Shown here: one piece after another, positions 54,650 to 64,000 of the stretch | Layout: each line of letters begins with the position of its first letter | How positions within the stretch are numbered: the first letter of the stretch is position 1 | Assembly: GCA_037903355.1 (NCBI GenBank) | Contig: JBAJFE010000038.1 | Location: 2,418,001-2,482,000 of the forward strand | Direction of reading: 5' to 3' | Origin: Trichuris trichiura | Taxonomy: Eukaryota; Nematoda; Enoplea; Trichinellida; Trichuridae | Length of the DNA stretch: 64,000 bases | Translations under genes and position numbers: made by a program | The notes under the pieces: model-generated | Databases searched by the model: none | The model's input: only the letters and a program-made list of their open reading frames with translations | What the model was told of the DNA's origin: nothing

Positions 54650-56175
54650 AAACATTTTCGGGTCTTTTGTGCCACGGCGACGCCGGAAGTATTTGGCGGC
54701 GACTTCAAAGGAGGTCAAGTGGGGATTATTGCGTAACCTGAACAATGGGTGTCCTAAACTATTGTTCACTGCGCACTGATGCGAACGACGCGTATTAGCA
54801 AAGAAAGCTGCACACCTGGAAACAGTTGCCCGTTCAGGCAATTGTTTCCAAGTGCGAGCTATAACGACGCCGGCCATCGTGCTCTGCCCTAGCCTAAGCC
54901 TAAACCTTAACATAACGCGTGTTCGTTGCTGCTGTTGGGTTATGCAGTTTTGACCGTGGCGCAAACGACAAGAAGCATAGCGCAAAGTAACGTTATTTAG
55001 CGATCACTGAACAAGCGAGCAATGAGTAACGCAAAAAGAGAAAAAACATACGTACTGCTAACGCAGGCGCTCAGCCTGATGAAGGCGACGCGTCAATTTC
55101 GCTATAGGCGCATCCGACGGGTTCACTGGGGTGTACCTAATCAGGCAGAAGGCGACAGAGGAAGTAAACGTTAACGCTCGACATACCGTTGACTGTGACA
55201 ACGGCTGTGGCGCTGGCGGCTCGTCCTGTCAGGGTGGGTGCAACCGAAGGAGCCCTGGCTGTGCAGCAGTCCCTTGCCGCGCAGGGAAAGCACAGCCACC
55301 TTTTCGTCTGGCACTATCTCCTGCAGCCAGTCGATGCCCCTACGAATATTGCGCCTTCTTCGTGCCACATTTACGCTGCCTTCACTTGTCGATGGGAAGT
55401 TGCCACTAGATCCCGGGACAGACTTAACGCAAAATGAGATTTACCCTGTCTACCAAGGCACGCCGAAGCTCGGTTGACCTACGACAGTTGACCTCCGATG
55501 TTTTTCTCGAATTGCTAGACGAGGTCTCAGCTTGAACACCTGCATGCCCCATTGTGTTTCCCGTACCTTCAATGCAAGCGCAGGTGCTACATTCCATCAC
55601 CTTCGCTAATTCCTACAGGTTACTACACGCATCAGTGACACAAACAGACGCTATTACATTGCAGTGTAGCGACATGCTTCGGCGCTAATCCGTTAGACCG
55701 ACAGACATAACGCAGAATGAGATTTACCCTGTCTAGAAACGCACGCCGAAGCTGGGACACTTGACCTCCGATGTTTTTCTCGAAATGCTAGACGAGAACT
55801 CAGCTGGAACACCTGCACGCCTCATTGTATTACCCATACCTTCAATGAAAGCGCAGGTGCTACATTCCATCACCTTCGCTAATTCCTAGGGGTCACTACA
55901 CACAACAGTGACACAAGCAGACGCTATTACATTGCAGTGCACCGAAATACTTCGGCGCGAATCGGTTAGACCGACAGCCGGGTCACTGCATGAGCCCGTT
56001 ACGTTTCAGTTTGGCAGATTGGCTTCAGCGCTAATCTGTTACACCGATAACCAGGTCCCGTTGTGTTGCTGATAACCTTTTACGACGCTGTAGAGAGGGA
56101 GATTACGCTATGAAGTAGCCGCCTGACACTTCCGGCGTCGCCGTGGCATCATAGACCCATTCTCTTTAGTAGTGT
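54650..56175 (-). mobile_element. Merlin-like remnant inside hAT
   Basis: The ends share GCCACGGCGACGCCGGAAGT in inverted orientation (from 54672 and, reversed, ending near 56153). The left part has CTTCAAAGGAGGTCAAGTGG and the TTAGGC-like GCCCTAGCCTAAGCCTAA. On the minus strand, 55368..55171 encodes a Merlin exon 1 start (RRRRNIRRGIDWLQEIVPDE, GKGLLHS), then diverges. The rest is 5' non-coding sequence that includes a tandem duplication. Confidence 0.65.
55480..55975. repeat. Tandem duplication, about 245 bp x 2, in Merlin leader
   Basis: Two copies start at TTGACCTCCGATGTTTTTCT (about 55490 and about 55753) and run through GCGCAGGTGCTACATTCCAT and ACGCTATTACATTGCAGTG to GGTTAGACCGACA. Single versions of the unit occur at 18.8, 30.6 and 58.9 kb. 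Confidence 0.75.
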
Positions 56176-56362
56176 TATTGCAAAACCTTTCCCACCAGGG
56201 GCGACGGAAGGAAAAGTTTGAGAACCTAATGACCTCCCGGCTACGCTGTTTTACCTTCTAGCCAGTCAGCGAGCCCAAAAGTGACTAATCAGAATTGAGG
56301 GACACTAGCACTCTGGAACGTTTACAGGGGGCGATGGAGTGAAACGTTTGAGAACCTATGGT

Positions 56363-56470
56363 CTATAAGAACATCCTAGGCTAAGTAATGGGTAGTAATG
56401 ATTGGCCCTGCTGGTAACTTGGCCAGTCATTATCATCCATTACTTAGGTAGGGGGTGCGTGTTCTTATAG
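56363..56470. mobile_element. Short pogo-like MITE (108 bp)
   Basis: Starts CTATAAGAACATCC and ends GGTGCGTGTTCTTATAG, with long inverted arms (TAAGTAATGGGTAGTAATGA against its near complement). The arms resemble the outer ends of the 4.6-kb pogo palindrome (GTATAAGAACTCCCCCCTAC, then GGTGGTAATGATTGGCC), so it is likely a deletion derivative mobilised by the same enzyme. Confidence 0.75.
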
Positions 56471-57232
56471 GTCGTTATGTACTGCAATTTGCTATTTCCT
56501 GTAGCGCTTCCGTATCTGTTATAATTGCAACTAAGGCTGACTGCCATATTGCAGGTTAAAATGCTGAACGAACATTTTGGCTTGAGCCTTCAATAGACCG
56601 AAGTGCAGAGAGATGTATGAAAGTGTGCAGTCCTTGATGACTCTGTTTCAAAACTGCGTCTCCCGTCCCACCGCTTACCGAAGAACTACACTTTCGAAAA
56701 TGTTTGTGTTGAGAAATGAGATTGCAACGCCCCGTGTGCTACGCATTTACTCGAAAGGCAAGGCAAAATTACAAGTCATTCGTACAGTACTGCTGATGCG
56801 CAGGATCGTTACCCCGATATTACAGGGATTTTCCAGGCTGGCACGCAGACCGAGCGCGAAGCAAGAATAGTTTAATTGTAAAAGCAGTGCAGCAGAGCAA
56901 GCAACTGATCTGAACGGGCACACGCAAAGAGAGAGAGAGAGAGAACAGTACAGAAAAGAGAAACGTCGTTCTTATCTGCGTGTGCAAATTCCTGCTATGC
57001 AGTGACTAATGGCCCGTGCGTGGGCCGTTAACTTCACTTGAGTCATTCTTATTGACGTGTGTTCGGCGGCTATTTCCCAACATCCCTTCTCGCCGGGCAC
57101 GCGTCACTGCCTCCTTTCACTTCAATCCTGAAGTCCGAGCTGCCGAGTGAATTTACGGATGCGTTCCTTTCCTAACGGCTTTGTTATCCGCTGTCATTTC
57201 CTTAGACGCTAAATATCCGCTATCATATCCGG
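56471..57232. other. Non-coding stretch before the copia-like element
   Basis: No gene is supported; a plus frame at 56613..56870 is open without motifs. A short (GA)n run is at about 56930. The copia 3' LTR expected near here was not identified, though TATCCGCT(A/G)TCAT is repeated at 57190..57250. Confidence 0.4.
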
Positions 57233-57964
57233 CTAAATATCCGCTGTCATTTCCTTAGACGGACAGTACTGAATTGTTATGACGCCTTGCTCACGCAAAT
57301 TGCGAAGCTGGTGATGGCGGACATCGATGTGTTTCGTTCGTGCGCCGTAACGGTCTGACTCCAGTAGTCTAATACACCCTTGATTATCTTCATAGACCAT
57401 TGTGGGTGCTGTTTGGAATAGACCCATGTCATCGTGTAGTTGCCGTAGCCATAACAACTCTTTGCATGCATGTGACGCTGCAACGTATTCAGCCTCAGTG
57501 GAAGACAGTGCTACCAATGACTGTTTTTGGCTTGAACAAGCTACCGAACTTTTGCCCAACTTGAATACGTAACCGCTGATAGATTTCCTGTCAGTCTTGT
57601 CACCAACCCATTCAGCGTCAACATAACATTGCAGCTCCATTTCGGTCCCACTTGAAAGACACCATTTCCGGTCAATGGTAGTGGCCAAATAACGCATGAC
57701 GCGCTTTACAGATTTCCATTCGCGTTCTGTAAGTGCCTCAACACATCTGCACAATAACCCCACCGCCACGGCGATGTCTGGTCTGGACACTGTTGCCAAG
57801 TAAAGCATGGAACCGATTGCCTGTCGATACCTTTTATTATTCGGCAGTGTTTGGCTTTTGTCCAACAAGCTATTTAGACAACCTGCTTCCACTGGCGTGG
57901 TCGCGGGTTCTGGCTCCAGCATTCCATGCTGCTTTAGCATCTCAGCAATCTTGGGGTCTTTTAA

Positions 57965-59385
57965 AAAGTCCCCCCTGGAAGTGAAAGGCGGCAACATCAA
58001 AGGAGGTCAAGTGGAGATTATTACGTCACAGGAAACAATTGCCCCCGTCATGTCATTGTTCCTGCATTGGTGCACAGTAATGCGCATTAGTGCACGTCTG
58101 CTGCACTGCAAAGGGTCAACGTCTGGTTCACACTTTTTCAGCGACGTTGTACTGCGGCCTAGCCGGTCAACGTGTCGTGCCCTAGCCTAAGCCTAAGACT
58201 TAAAATGGATTCGGTATGTGCTGCGCACAGTACGCGTGCACTAGCAAACGAACACTGAGGTGTACGTGACGTGAAGAAGCGCACGTACCGGTCACTGAGG
58301 TGCCTGGTCAGGCGAAGGCGGCGATTTTCCTCCGGGCTCAGTTCCAAAGTCGTCGCTCGGGTGGGCCTGATCATATAACGCGCTTACAGGAGTATTTTCG
58401 TTGATGGCTGGACATACTGTTGACTGCGGCATCGACTCTGGCGCTGGTTTTCCTCCAGGCTCGGTTCCAACGTCATCAGTCAGGTAGGCCTGGTCATATA
58501 AACGCGCTTACAGGAGTAAAACGTGAACGCTGGACATACTGTTGCCTACGGCATCGACTCTGGCGCTGGTTTTCCTCCAGGCTCGGTACCAACGTCGTCA
58601 CTCGGGAGGGCCTGATCATATAAACGCGCTTAGAGGAGTAAAACGTAAACGCTGGACATACTGTTAACTGCGGCAACGACTCTACCGTTTGATATAGCCA
58701 CTCGATGTTCTTCCGTTGGGTCTTTCGTGAACGACGCCTCGTTGATGGCACTTTCAACGGGCTCTGGCTTGTCGACGGTAGATTGTCGGTAGACGATGGC
58801 TCGGACATATCGCAAAATGAGCTCTACAATGTTCACCCAGACACGACGCAGCTCGGACCCTTGACCTCCGATGTTTTTCACGAAACTCTAAGACGAGGTC
58901 TTAGCGCGAACGGCTGCATGCCCCTTTGTTTCCCGTACTTTCAACTGCCGCGCAGCTGCATAATTCCTCCCTGTTCGCTCGATCGAACGGGTCAGTAACT
59001 GTATCGCTGTGACCGGGTCTTAGCGCATCACGCAACGCACACCATTGTTTCCCGTATTTTCAATTCACGCGCAGTTGAATAATTCTTACACCTTCGCTCT
59101 TTCGAACGGGTCACTAACTGTATCAGTGACACTTGCAAACGCTATTCACCTGCAGTGCAGCATTCTTCTACATTCTTCGATGCTAATCCCTTAGACCGAC
59201 ATACGGGTCAGTGCATGTGCCGGTGATGCTCTATTGTGCCGACGCGCCAGCTATTTCGCACGTCTTCACTAAACATAATGACACTGTCTCTGTCATTGTG
59301 CAAGTAATCACAGTTCATTGCGCGACGGAGTAGCCGATTACGCTTTCATACTGCCGCCTTTCACTTCCGGGGGAAACTTTTTAGT
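57965..59385 (-). mobile_element. Merlin-like insertion in the copia element
   Basis: The ends mirror each other: CCCCCCTGGAAGTGAAAGGC at the left and, reversed, TTCCCCCGGAAGTGAAAGGC at the right. The left continues with ACATCAAAGGAGGTCAAGTG and GCCCTAGCCTAAGCCTAAG. On the minus strand 58808..58680 encodes a Merlin exon 1 N-terminus (TRRRSRKTQRKNIEWLYQTV). The rest is tandem repeats and leader sequence. A duplication is uncertain (CTTTTAAA against CTTTTTAG). Confidence 0.65.
58325..58690. repeat. Tandem repeat, about 122 bp x 3
   Basis: Three units begin TTTTCCTCC at 58325, 58448 and 58570 and contain CATATAA(A)CGCGCTTA and GCTGGACATACTGTT. A related single copy lies near 30470 and near 55180. 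Confidence 0.85.
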
Positions 59386-60853
59386 AGTCTCCAATCTTGC
59401 CTTTCTGACACAACAGGAAGGAATCGTCCTCTTCAGGCTTTACCTCAATGCCAAGATAATGAACAACTTCACCCAAGTCCCTGATGTGGAAATGAGCATT
59501 GACCTGTTCACCCACTCTTCTTGTCAGCTTCTCTGAGAACCCAGCTACGAGTAGGTCATTTACATACAGCAGGACATACGTGGATTCACCACCTTTTTCT
59601 TTCCTCGTGAACAGGCATTGATCAGCCTGACTTGGCACAAAACCCAACTGTGATAATGGTTCAGTAGCCTTTCTATTCCAACATCTTGCTGACTGCCTAA
59701 GCCCGTAAATGCTTTTCTTCAGAAGGAGCACTTTGTTTTCTTTCCCTGGTTCGACGAATCCCTAGGGCTGCTCCATATAAAGCTCTTCCTCCAATTTTCC
59801 GTTAAGGTAGGCACATTTTACATCTAAATGACGCACGTGGAGTCTCCGTGCAGCTGCAACTGCAAGCAACACGCGAATCGTGTCGTGTTTCACGACTGGA
59901 GCAAAAGTTTCGTCGTAATCCTCTCCGTATTTCTGCGAGAATCCTCTCGCCACCAGTCGAGCCTTGTACGTATGAACACGACTTTGCGAATCAAGCTTAG
60001 CCTTGAACATCCATTTGCAACTAATCGGTTTCCTTCCTTGCGTGAGGTCGACCAATTCCCAGACCTTATAACCCTTCAAAAACTTCATCTCCTCTTCTGC
60101 AGCTGACATCCTTTTTCCTTCTCTTCTGGAGAGAGGCTGACCATTTCGTCCCACGAAGATGGCTCCATTTTCCTTGGGACTTGCACTCGGTAGCAGAGTT
60201 TCTTTGGTTGGATGCCTTTGTTCGCTCTATGCGAACGTCGTATCAGCGTTTTCGTTGCTGGGAGTATTAGTCCCTCGTCTTCCGACAGATTCCGGTCCTC
60301 CTCAACGTCTGTTACCTGGTTCAGCGCAGCGGCTGGTAACTTTTTCTCTTCTGGGCAGTCCAGATTGGCAAGAACGCCCTCTTTTCGCTGCGAAGTCATT
60401 AGTTCCCTTTCTAGCTCCCCTTCTGGCCAGGAAAGCCCGGTGCGCCATCTGTGCAAGCAAGTTGCGCTTGTCGCCACTCAAGCGGAATCTTCAGCTGCGA
60501 CACAATCCAACTCATACAGGGTTCCATGTCGCACCGCGTACGCTACAACTCTAGAATTCCGCGACACTGTGCACGCAGCGTCCTCGAAGATCACGCGGAA
60601 CCCATGCTGCACTATTTGCCTGGCATATAAGAGATTACCTTGGATCACGGGCACGTACAGCATGTCGTGGACAAGCCACGGAACAGATCAATAAAAATAT
60701 AACTGTTAGATTATAGGAACATACTCGATATAACCTGAGAATTTCGGGGTAACACGGTTACGGTGCGTCGGTGTGACGGAAGGTTGCGCGTTCTTTTTGC
60801 ATCAATAAAGTGTGTGTTGTTACCGCTGTCTTGAGGTTTGATACCTGACAGTG

Positions 60854-61212
60854 TGTGGCAGATAACCCGGGGTTTAGCTCCGATAACGGTGGTTTGACCT
60901 AAGAGGGCAACGATACGGGCGCTCTTGTCGTAAACAGCGCTGGACGACGTTCCCCGTGCCCCATGACACGAAGCCTATGTCGAAAACAGGCATGGTCAAC
61001 CAATGGCAGTGCGACCTGGCCAGACCCCGCGAACGGGACTATAAAAGGAGAAGGACGGACCACGGAGGGTCGGTTGGTAGGACCAGAAAAGTTGTGTGTT
61101 CGACATCGTTGTTTGTACTCAGTTCGTTAGTGTTCCTCAATAAAGACAAAGCAAAGCCTTTGCGTGCTAGCAGCCTTACGCGTGCAAGTCCATACGTTGC
61201 ATATAAACTACA
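60854..61212 (+). repeat. 5' LTR of the third element (359 bp)
   Basis: TGTGGCAGATAACCCGG to GCATATAAACTACA. It has TATAAAAGG at 61040..61048 and AATAAA at 61139..61144. The two solo LTRs confirm both borders. Confidence 0.88.
61040..61048 (+). promoter_or_regulatory. TATA box in the LTR
   Basis: TATAAAAGG lies about 100 bp before an AATAAA signal (61139..61144). The same pair is found, slightly changed, in both solo LTRs, which fits the promoter and RNA end of the element. Confidence 0.65.
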
Positions 61213-61224
61213 AGCTATCGAGGC
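61213..61224 (+). other. Putative primer-binding site, third element
   Basis: AGCTATCGAGGC immediately after the LTR, identical to 23278..23267 and 39029..39040. Confidence 0.6.
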
Positions 61225-61230
61225 TCTACA

Positions 61231-62025
61231 ATGGAAGTGACACGCGCTGCTACGTCGATGGACGTACGGATAATTCCCGAGTTCGACGGCTCTTCTCATT
61301 CGGCAGCTGAGTGGTTGCGCAAGGCTGAATCTACTTGTCATTTATGCGGAATCACGGACGTCGTTCGAGTAATAGGTTTGCGGTTAACCGGCGCTGCGTT
61401 CGCCGTGTACGATAAGATGGCATCGGAGGACCAAGGCAAGCTCGAGAAGGTTAAAGAGAAGCTGCTCGCCGCTTTCGCTCCTGATCCATTTATGGCCTTC
61501 AGAGAATTCAAGGTGAGAAGAATGCGATTTAAAGAAACGCCTGATGGGTTCTTGGCTGGGCTTAGTGAACTGGCGTTGCTCGCCGGCGGCGTATCTGACA
61601 AGGTTTTAGCGAGCGCGTTCATTGATGGCTTACCAGAGCAAGTCCAAGAATCGTTGTTGGCTGGGGCTCGCATGGAGACCCTCTCGCTGGACGAATTGTT
61701 GACGCGTGCTCGTGCGATGTTGGCAAGAGGGCCACCCGGTAGCAGTGGACTCTCTGATCTGGCTGCCGCAGCTAACGGTTCGACCTCTGTGGCTCTTAAC
61801 TCAGGATCCCACTATCGTTGTTACGCATGCGGTGGGATCAATCACTTCGCCAGAGAGTGTCCGACACGAGGACAGGAAGCAAGTCAACCGATGCGTACTG
61901 ACCAAAGAATGGACTGGCAACGTGGGCGCCGCCCAGTCCGTCGTTTGCGGAAGGAGCCCAGGCCCACGGAGTCGGGAAACGCGGACAGGGAGGAAGCTCT
62001 TGCGCCGGTTCCCTCCCGTCACTGA
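61231..62025 (+). CDS. gag with CCHC zinc knuckle
   Basis: 264 residues from the ATG 18 bases after the LTR. Conserved blocks are RIIPEFDGSSHSAAEWLRKA, FLAGLSELALLAGGVSDKV and the knuckle CYACGGINHFAREC near residue 198. The TGA stop overlaps the pol frame (CTGA). No damage is seen. Confidence 0.92.
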   Translation: MEVTRAATSMDVRIIPEFDGSSHSAAEWLRKAESTCHLCGITDVVRVIGLRLTGAAFAVYDKMASEDQGKLEKVKEKLLAAFAPDPFMAFREFKVRRMRFKETPDGFLAGLSELALLAGGVSDKVLASAFIDGLPEQVQESLLAGARMETLSLDELLTRARAMLARGPPGSSGLSDLAAAANGSTSVALNSGSHYRCYACGGINHFARECPTRGQEASQPMRTDQRMDWQRGRRPVRRLRKEPRPTESGNADREEALAPVPSRH

Positions 62026-64000
62026 ACGAGGCGCTGCCGACTGTGAACATACAAGTAGACGGGGTAGCTCGCTGCGCGTTGGTGGACAGCGGCTGCACGA
62101 GATGTATCGTCTATGCTCCCTGCTGCAGAAAATGGAAAAGGCACCCGGTTAGCCTGAAAACGATCAGCGGCGACGAGCTGCGGTGTGTTGGATTGGGTCA
62201 CGTCGAGCTCACGGTGCCTGGAGCACGCGCAACGGTGGTCGATGTCATAGTTTCTGACCGAAGGCCACTTGGGTTCGACTTCGTACTAGGCATGAGCGCG
62301 ATAAGGTCACTTGGAAGAGCTCTGCTGGACAGCGAAGGGCACGTGCAGTTCAATCCGTTTAGCAAGGCAACTTGCGCAGGCGCCGACACCGTAAGGAGCA
62401 TTGACGAGAAGGATTTCACCGTGACCTACGACCCAAATGCGCGCTCGTGGAAGGCTGCGTGGAAATGGGCAAATGGCAGTGCCCCAGAAGTCTTGCAGAA
62501 CGCCAGAATAGAGTATCCGCCTGCTGCCGCAAGCCGATCAGCGTATGAAGAGGAACTGATGTTGTGGATCCGAAACGGTTGGTTAATTCCGTACGACGAA
62601 AGAAAGTTTGGACCAGCTCGAGCTCTCATTCCTCTCATGGCTGTTGTACAGCGCAACAAAGGCAAGGTACGTCCAGTGCTTGATTTCCGGGAACTGAATG
62701 CACACATTGATACATTCACGGCCAATAGTGACGTGTGTGCTCAGAAGTTGCGCGAATGGCGCAGACAAGGCATAGACGTGTCAATTTTGGATTTGCACAA
62801 AGCATATCTACAGGTGCGCGTTGACAAATCGCTTTGGCCGTTCCAGACCGTGATACTCCATGGCCGGAGATACTGCTTGACCCGACTCGGCTTTGGCTTA
62901 AATGTGGCTCCAACTATCATGAAAGCCGTGGTCGGGCATGTGCTCTCACTCGCTCCCGATGTAAGGAAAGGGACTTCAGTGTACATTGACGACATCTTCG
63001 TCAACCAAAGAATCGTAAGCGCGGAAACGGTGAGAAGACACCTCGTCAGGTACGGGTTAGCATGCAAGGACCCTGAGAAAGTCTCGGACGGCGCACGTGT
63101 GCTCGGCCTGAAAGCCTGGGGGGAGCGGGGCTCCCTGCGGTGGTCAAGAGGCAACGAAATGAGTGGTCCGCCCAAGAACCTAACTAGGCGAACAGTGTTC
63201 TCGTATTGCGGAGAACTAGTGGGGCACTACCCCGTATGCGGTTGGCTCAGGGCTGCCTCAGCCTTCGTCAAGCGGGAAGCGAATCGTGCAACGGAACGGT
63301 GGGACGAACCCATTCATGATGGCCGGATAAGAGTGCGGCTGAACGAAATTGCTGACACTCTAGAGACAAACGACCCAGTGCACGGTAGATGGGACGTCTC
63401 AGGCAGCAAAGCCAGAATGTGGGTAGATGCTAGCATGCTAGCCTTGGGCGTTGCACTGGAAGTAGACGGTTCCATCATAGAAGATGGGACGTGGTTGCGC
63501 CCGTATGAGGAGGCTCGCCACATCAATATGGCGGAGCTGGATGCAGTGATCAAAGGCCTCAACCTTGCCCTCGCCTGGCGGATGAAGGAGATCGAGCTCA
63601 TGACAGACTCTGTGACAGTTCACCGGTGGGTTGAAGATGGCCTGTCAGGCAAGACCCGGCTGCGAACGAAGGCGGCCAACGAGATGCTCATCCGACGCCG
63701 GATAGAGACAATACTGGCTCTGGTCAAAGAATACGACCTGAAACTGACGGTCACCCTAGTACGATCGGCTGACAACAAAGCCGACACCCTAACCAGAGTC
63801 CCAAAGCGATGGTTAGCCCCCACGGAACCTAGTGAAAAGGCGGTCTGCGCCGCGGTGGACGGCGACATTTCGTCTGAACGCCTGATTGCAGAAGTGCATC
63901 GCGTTTCGGGCCATCCGGGCGTACGGCGCACGCTGTACTTTGCCCCCCGTCGTGACCCAAGGATATCCAAACGTGATGTCAGCAGCGTGGTGGGCAAGTG
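62022..64000 (+). CDS. pol, open to the window edge
   Basis: The frame is -1 relative to gag and opens at CTGA. It reads without a stop for about 659 codons. Protease: VDSGCTRC, with DSG in place of DTG. RT: VRPVLDFRELN, SILDLHKAYLQV and YIDDIF. RNase H: MWVDASMLALG, NMAELDAVI and LMTDSVTVHRW. Integrase starts with HRVSGHPGVRRTLYF and is cut by the window end. There is no conventional ATG at its start, which argues for frameshifting or reinitiation at the gag stop. Confidence 0.9.
   Translation, partial: MNEALPTVNIQVDGVARCALVDSGCTRCIVYAPCCRKWKRHPVSLKTISGDELRCVGLGHVELTVPGARATVVDVIVSDRRPLGFDFVLGMSAIRSLGRALLDSEGHVQFNPFSKATCAGADTVRSIDEKDFTVTYDPNARSWKAAWKWANGSAPEVLQNARIEYPPAAASRSAYEEELMLWIRNGWLIPYDERKFGPARALIPLMAVVQRNKGKVRPVLDFRELNAHIDTFTANSDVCAQKLREWRRQGIDVSILDLHKAYLQVRVDKSLWPFQTVILHGRRYCLTRLGFGLNVAPTIMKAVVGHVLSLAPDVRKGTSVYIDDIFVNQRIVSAETVRRHLVRYGLACKDPEKVSDGARVLGLKAWGERGSLRWSRGNEMSGPPKNLTRRTVFSYCGELVGHYPVCGWLRAASAFVKREANRATERWDEPIHDGRIRVRLNEIADTLETNDPVHGRWDVSGSKARMWVDASMLALGVALEVDGSIIEDGTWLRPYEEARHINMAELDAVIKGLNLALAWRMKEIELMTDSVTVHRWVEDGLSGKTRLRTKAANEMLIRRRIETILALVKEYDLKLTVTLVRSADNKADTLTRVPKRWLAPTEPSEKAVCAAVDGDISSERLIAEVHRVSGHPGVRRTLYFAPRRDPRISKRDVSSVVGK

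Larger units (their letters stand above)
52587..56360 (+). mobile_element. hAT element (copy-A family) with nested insertions
   Basis: It begins CATAGGTTCTCAAAGTGGG (52587) and ends CGTTTGAGAACCTATG (56360). The 8-bp flanks TTCTATAA and GTCTATAA match at seven positions. The 5' 170 bp match the end of copy A near 25477, and the 3' 150 bp match its other end near 19008. Inside lie a transposase C-terminal remnant, a Penelope-like element with an 11-bp duplication and a Merlin remnant. The flank following it is the tip of a pogo-like MITE. Confidence 0.8.
57233..60663 (-). pseudogene. Ty1/copia-like element, integrase deleted, RT damaged
   Basis: In order on the minus strand: gag-pre-integrase (YVPVIQGNLLYARQIVQHGF, GTLYELDC) at 60663..60478; a linker ([16 protein letters not shown]) with no integrase between; RT N-part [40 protein letters not shown]; a TAG at 59762; RT palm KKSIYGLRQSARCWN and LLYVNDLLVAG, where the usual YVDD is YVND; then a 1.4-kb Merlin-like insertion; and RNase H QAIGSMLYLA, LSSTEAEYVA, KHIDVRHH at 58000..57233. 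One frameshift lies near 60120. LTRs were not found. The element is dead. Confidence 0.85.
60854..64000 (+). mobile_element. Third LTR retrotransposon of the lineage, runs off the window
   Basis: 5' LTR, primer-like site, gag and an open pol are present; the 3' part is beyond 64000. gag and pol align along their length with 38689..43100. Solo LTRs of this subfamily are at 15523 and 33155. All catalytic residues visible so far are kept, so it may be intact. Confidence 0.88.

Noticed and set aside
55411..58690. CRISPR-like array
   Set aside because: The repeats are long, imperfect direct duplications with no short spacers, and the sequence is eukaryotic.

Overview
The window is eukaryotic and dense in transposable elements. 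It looks like an invertebrate genome, and a nematode is the best guess. The supporting signs are very short introns (about 48 to 75 bp) in both host genes and transposons, many short TTAGGC-like runs, and a repertoire of Merlin, hAT, pogo/Tigger, Penelope-like, Ty3/gypsy-like and Ty1/copia-like elements. The taxon is an inference; nothing seen here proves it.

Host genes are few and all lie on the minus strand. A complete seven-exon serine carboxypeptidase of family S28 (lysosomal Pro-X carboxypeptidase-like, 484 codons) runs from 14005 to 4825, and its first intron is almost 7 kb long. Upstream of it is an unrecognised two-exon coiled-coil gene (15389..14614), and downstream are exons of another unrecognised gene (about 4399..3314). 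The C-terminal four exons of a nucleoporin Nup54-like gene lie at 32721..31987.

The rest is layered transposon sequence. Intron 1 of the carboxypeptidase carries a 4.6-kb head-to-head pogo-like palindrome (7287..11922). From 15.5 to 25.5 kb there is a solo LTR, a broken Penelope-like element with hammerhead-like terminal repeats, an intron-bearing Merlin fragment and a hAT element split by an LTR retrotransposon. That retrotransposon has lost reverse transcriptase and RNase H in frame but keeps gag, protease and integrase. From 25.5 to 38 kb there are a second hAT, Merlin remnants, a GT microsatellite, another solo LTR and a Tigger C-terminus cut by a small hAT. At 38689..43100 sits a full and apparently very young LTR retrotransposon with intact gag and pol.

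From 44.5 to 60.7 kb there is a decayed classical Ty3/gypsy pol, and then a Merlin element with an intact three-exon transposase gene. A nearly intact hAT with perfect 8-bp duplications is inserted in that Merlin. Next come another hAT holding a Penelope-like insertion and a Merlin remnant, and a copia-like element cut by a Merlin relative. A third LTR retrotransposon starts at 60854 and runs off the right edge with its pol still open.

The three LTR elements 20313..23612, 38689..43100 and 60854..64000+ are one lineage. They share gag and pol architecture, a four-base NTGA gag/pol overlap, and an identical 12-nt sequence directly after the 5' LTR that does not look like a usual tRNA primer site. 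The most interesting items are this lineage (including its RT-less member), the spliced Merlin transposase family, and the hammerhead-like motifs that also act as pivots of Penelope palindromes.
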